Assembly: GCA_038326325.1 (NCBI GenBank)
Contig: JBBQJW010000007.1
Location: 1-64,000, forward strand
DNA: 64,000 bases
DNA from: UBA10324 sp038326325
GTDB lineage: Bacteria > Bacteroidota > Bacteroidia > Chitinophagales > UBA10324
Direction: 5' to 3'
Below the pieces are notes generated by a model. That model saw only the letters and a list, made by a program, of their open reading frames with translations. It searched no databases and was not told the DNA's origin. The translations under genes were made by a program, and so were the position numbers. Positions 61,205 to 64,000 of the stretch are shown here, one piece after another (within the stretch, counting starts at the first letter, position 1; each line of letters opens with the position of its first letter).

Positions 61205-63328
61205 TCAGAAGAATAAATATCTGTCGTCAACAATTGTAATTGTTTTTTTCAGTGGTTCAGTAAAACCATACTCGAAGCGAGGAGCAACACTTTGCATCAC
61301 CTGTTGTTTGTATTGATTGTAATCAGCAATAGGAGCAGCTTTGGTAACTGCAACGAGCGTTGCAACAAACACTGCATTCCTACCAATGATTGGTTTTGAA
61401 ATAACCCCTTCTTTTAAAGTAGAAAGTGCGCCATTCAATTTTGGTTCGAAACCGATATTGTTAAAATAGCCATCAGCAAACGCCATGTTATCGCCATTGC
61501 TTACCTGCTTATTAAATTTCTGAGCGAGTGATTCCAGTGTTGCATTCAAAGCAACAGAAGCATTTACCTGAGCGGCGATTGCTGCACCTTTCAATTCAGC
61601 GCGAACCATTGGTTCAACCTGCGCGCGAGCAGATTCAACAGTTGCAGTTCCTTCAGGAGAAATAGAAACTAGATGAGCAACAACATAATTATCTCCCAAT
61701 GTAAATACTGAAGAGATTGCATCTTTATCAGCACCATAAGCCCACTTCACAACTTCGCGTGCAACCTGTAAACCCGGAATTTGAAAATCATTTTTCTTGG
61801 TTTGCTCACTCACCTGTTTGTTCAACTTAGGATCCTGCATTGCTCCTGTAAATAATGCGGGTGTTGAGTGTGCGTTTAAAAATTTATTCGCGCCTTCATA
61901 AACAATATTGCTTGTGGCACTGCTGTAATCAACATGGCGTGTAACAATTATTACCTGTACCTGCGCTGTTGGAGCAGGAGCTTCAGTAATGCGAATGATG
62001 TGATAACCGAATTCAGTTTTAATCATATTTACTTCACCAGCTTTTCCGGTTTCAAATATATAGTCGTTGAATTTTTTTACAGTCATTCCGTATTTAATGT
62101 AACCAAGGTCACCACCTTTTGCACCTGAACCTTTATCGTCGCTGTACTTGGTTGCCATTGATTCGAAAGCAGCACCACCTTTAATTGCATTAAATACGCT
62201 GTCAGCTTTTATTTTTTGTTTCACACTATCAGCACCGCCCTGAGTTGAAAATAAAATGTGACTTGCTTTTACAGAGTCAGACATAAATTTTTTATCAGTA
62301 AGTATTGCAGTTTTGTAAGAACCATCTTCAAAGTAAGTAGGGAAAATTGTTCCAACAGGCATTTTCCCAATGGTATCCTGTAACAGTTTGCTTTCTAATT
62401 TTTTCGGATTGTAAAACATTTTATCATACGCACGATCGCCATAGCGACGGAAATAATCTGTATCGTTTGGTGTAACAGTAAAGTGTTCGTAAGCATCAGC
62501 AACATATTTCAATGACTTTGCCGAATCTGTTGCAGAAGGTTGAACAGAAAAAATCACATACTCAATTTTGCGTGTCTCATCCTGTTTGAATTGTTCTTTA
62601 TGGCTGTTGATATAATCCTGAATATTTGCGTCAGTTACTTTCACACTTGAATCCGACATATCCGTTAAAGGGATTTTTACATACTGAATATTGTACTTAT
62701 TTTCTTTGTCGTTATATTCCATTTCTGCCTGCCACTTCGGAACATAAACTGCATTTTTCAAAAGTGCTTTGTACTTGCCTGTTATCACATCATTCAAAAC
62801 ATATTTCTGAAAACTTGCCCAACGGGTTTGCTTTTCTGTTACATCTTCTCCCTGCACACTCTTGTCAAGATTATCTAAATAATTTTTCACTGCCATCGGA
62901 TCGAACTGGCCAGTGTTCGGGTTAGTAAAAGATTTCTTTAATTCAGGATATGGATCAGCACCAAAGAATAAATTTTGTATCTGAGCTTTTGGAAGTGTGA
63001 TTCCCAAAGCAGCGAACTCGCGCTTGTTCAGGTAATCACCAATCATCTGATTCCATGTTTGATCGCGAATGGAAAAAATAGTTGCCTCGTCAACATTTTT
63101 ATTGTTGCTGTTGAGTTTATAAGCTTCAATTGAGGTGTCAACTTTTGATTGAAACTCTCTGACATCAATTTTTTCGCCATCAATAGAACCCACATTATTG
63201 CCCTTACCACCGAGCAAATTTGTTTTAGAATCGAATGCGGTTTGCAGAACAAAAAGTCCCAGACTAAGTCCGATAATTATTACGATAAATGGTCCTAATT
63301 TATTTCTGATAATCTGAATCATTGCCAT
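61205..63328 (-). CDS. ppiD: PpiD/SurA-like peptidyl-prolyl isomerase, membrane anchored
   Basis: A 707-residue protein. The N-terminal membrane anchor (GPFIVIIIGLSLGLFVL) and SurA_N-type region (IDGEKIDVREFQ) are followed by a parvulin domain (KASHILFSTQGGAD, then GGAAFESMATKYSDDKGSGAKGG and FGYHIIRITE) and a second, degenerate rotamase-like half. It helps fold envelope and outer-membrane proteins. I chose the ATG at 63328 because the usual MAMIQIIRNKLGPF start is there. Next upstream on the same strand is the LptC gene. Confidence 0.92.
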   Translation of the reverse strand: MAMIQIIRNKLGPFIVIIIGLSLGLFVLQTAFDSKTNLLGGKGNNVGSIDGEKIDVREFQSKVDTSIEAYKLNSNNKNVDEATIFSIRDQTWNQMIGDYLNKREFAALGITLPKAQIQNLFFGADPYPELKKSFTNPNTGQFDPMAVKNYLDNLDKSVQGEDVTEKQTRWASFQKYVLNDVITGKYKALLKNAVYVPKWQAEMEYNDKENKYNIQYVKIPLTDMSDSSVKVTDANIQDYINSHKEQFKQDETRKIEYVIFSVQPSATDSAKSLKYVADAYEHFTVTPNDTDYFRRYGDRAYDKMFYNPKKLESKLLQDTIGKMPVGTIFPTYFEDGSYKTAILTDKKFMSDSVKASHILFSTQGGADSVKQKIKADSVFNAIKGGAAFESMATKYSDDKGSGAKGGDLGYIKYGMTVKKFNDYIFETGKAGEVNMIKTEFGYHIIRITEAPAPTAQVQVIIVTRHVDYSSATSNIVYEGANKFLNAHSTPALFTGAMQDPKLNKQVSEQTKKNDFQIPGLQVAREVVKWAYGADKDAISSVFTLGDNYVVAHLVSISPEGTATVESARAQVEPMVRAELKGAAIAAQVNASVALNATLESLAQKFNKQVSNGDNMAFADGYFNNIGFEPKLNGALSTLKEGVISKPIIGRNAVFVATLVAVTKAAPIADYNQYKQQVMQSVAPRFEYGFTEPLKKTITIVDDRYLFF

Positions 63329-63361
63329 GTAAATAGAGCTTCCGTTTTTTTTGAAGGAGTG

Positions 63362-63393
63362 CAAAGAAAAAAGTAAAGTACCGAATATCCAAA
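63362..63393 (-). promoter_or_regulatory. weak promoter-like box before ppiD
   Basis: Minus strand: TTTG, 20 bp, TTTCTTTG, about 34 bp before the start. The -7 box lacks the TA but shares TTTCTTTGCAC with the box before manC. Confidence 0.25.
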
Positions 63394-63451
63394 TGGCTCA
63401 AAACAAGCATTTTTTGGAGAAGAAAAACTGAAGATGGAATAGTGAAAATTA

Positions 63452-64000
63452 TTATTGCTTCTGGTCGAGCGGATTATTTTTTAAGTGAATGGTTCCGCGT
63501 ATTTTTTTGATTTTATAATTTGTTAAATCGTTGTTGGCTTCTAATCCGTCCCCATAAATTATTTCATCCTTCGTTTGAATTTTCACAAATTTATTGCTAG
63601 TTATTTTTTGTGTTTGTTCGTTCCAGATTAATTCTTCAGTTTCTAATTTTTCTCCATTCAGATTAATCACCACCACGCTGTCGCGCACAATCATCTCGTT
63701 CGATTTTTCATATGTAACTCCATACTTCGCAGTCAGTTTGCTTTCAGCTACCATTGAATCATTATAGAAATACATTTTCAAGCCCTTCGGCATTTCGCTG
63801 AACGGAGTTTTAGTTCGGTGCCTTAGTAATTCAGGAGCTAATAATCTCGCCCGCACTTTCCCCTGACTGCTATAAAGCAATTCTATTTTTTTTCCGACTT
63901 CAACCTGTGCTTCGTCTGGCGACGAAATTTTTTTTATTTCTGACATATCAGTTTCACAGGAGAAAATGAATGCTGAAAAAACGACCAGTAAGATTGAAAT
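63452..64000 (-). CDS. lptC: LPS export lipoprotein LptC, 5' end beyond the window
   Basis: The frame runs to the window edge. Before an internal ATG at 63946 it reads FIFSCETDMSEIKKISSP, a lipobox with Cys, so the true start lies past 64000 and the ATG is not it. The domain has the LptC beta-jellyroll pattern (IELLYSSQGKVRARLLAPEL, VYEKSNEMIVRDSVVVINLNG). It joins the LptBFG transporter to the LptA bridge, moving LPS to the outer membrane. Bacteroidota LptC is a lipoprotein, as here. Confidence 0.85.
   Translation of the reverse strand: MSILLVVFSAFIFSCETDMSEIKKISSPDEAQVEVGKKIELLYSSQGKVRARLLAPELLRHRTKTPFSEMPKGLKMYFYNDSMVAESKLTAKYGVTYEKSNEMIVRDSVVVINLNGEKLETEELIWNEQTQKITSNKFVKIQTKDEIIYGDGLEANNDLTNYKIKKIRGTIHLKNNPLDQKQ

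Larger units (their letters stand above)
102..62843. repeat. dispersed highly iterated palindrome TGTWACA
   Basis: TGTTACA or TGTAACA (each the reverse complement of the other) recurs about 100 times by hand count across the window, in genes and gaps, on both strands. Examples: 102, 1568, 2606, 5528, 11500, 15601, 18705, 19224, 20055, 26346, 26370, 36551, 40960, 42431, 47365, 48096, 53670, 53681, 62471, 62837. About 70 of these have G or C on both sides (STGTWACAS). Base composition predicts about 13 for the 7-mer and about 2 for the 9-mer. None lies between 42438 and 47364. Confidence 0.85.

Noticed and set aside
102..62843. The explanation that TGTWACA is only Val-Thr codon bias of adhesins
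   Set aside because: Copies occur in several reading frames and in recQ, manC, pyrH, nfu, pheS, guaB and intergenic DNA, so this explains only part of the excess.

Overview
The window is a piece of a Bacteroidota chromosome with AT-rich intergenic DNA. It probably comes from a gliding or type IX secretion (T9SS) lineage near Chitinophagales or Sphingobacteriales. Four things point there: several large secreted proteins ending in T9SS-type sorting domains (2430-5033, 7353-10523, 29167-30219, 30885-33755, 49370-50920, 57030-59603, 59620-60621); a promoter of the form TTTG-N19-TAnnTTTG before rplM; almost no Shine-Dalgarno signals; and a lipoprotein-type LptC. No rRNA, tRNA, CRISPR array, IS element or prophage was seen.

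Layout. 0-2.4 kb: the 3' end of an ACMSD-type decarboxylase, an EEP-fold hydrolase, a cytochrome b5-like protein and asd. 2.4-10.5 kb: two large secreted proteins, a response regulator fused to a GHKL ATPase and a glycosyltransferase. 10.8-20.97 kb: lutB, a GT39-like transferase, an alkyltransferase-like protein, recQ, kdsD, manC, an aminotransferase, DoxX and DinB. 21-24.6 kb: a type IV restriction pair (mcrB-like and mcrC). 24.7-28.8 kb: an MBOAT acyltransferase with two SGNH hydrolases. 28.8-33.8 kb: a gene-free stretch rich in repeats, a T9SS protein flanked by a 22-bp direct repeat, and an M64 metallopeptidase. 33.8-38.8 kb: polysaccharide deacetylase, 3-hydroxyanthranilate dioxygenase, a RelE-type toxin-antitoxin pair, then SDR, aminomuconate-semialdehyde dehydrogenase, RidA and recX. 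38.9-44.4 kb: corA, nfu, SIMPL, scpB, nth and small lipoproteins. 44.5-48.8 kb: the translation block rplM-rpsI-rpsB-tsf-pyrH-frr with two clear terminators. 48.8-64 kb: secreted BNR proteins, a radical SAM protein, HepT/MntA, hbd, pheS, a three-gene toxin-antitoxin group, guaB, DUF2480, PpiD and LptC.

Genes that work together: the kynurenine-type degradation set (3-HAO, SDR, semialdehyde dehydrogenase, RidA and, 34 kb away, ACMSD); sugar-nucleotide and envelope genes (kdsD, manC, lptC, GT, GT39, MBOAT/SGNH); and the translation operon.

The strongest unexplained signal is a short palindromic word, TGTWACA, usually flanked by G or C on both sides. By hand count it occurs about 100 times on both strands and in many reading frames, where base composition predicts about a dozen. 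It is absent from the 4.9 kb around the ribosomal protein operon. It behaves like a highly iterated palindrome (compare cyanobacterial HIP1), and I know of no description of it in this group.
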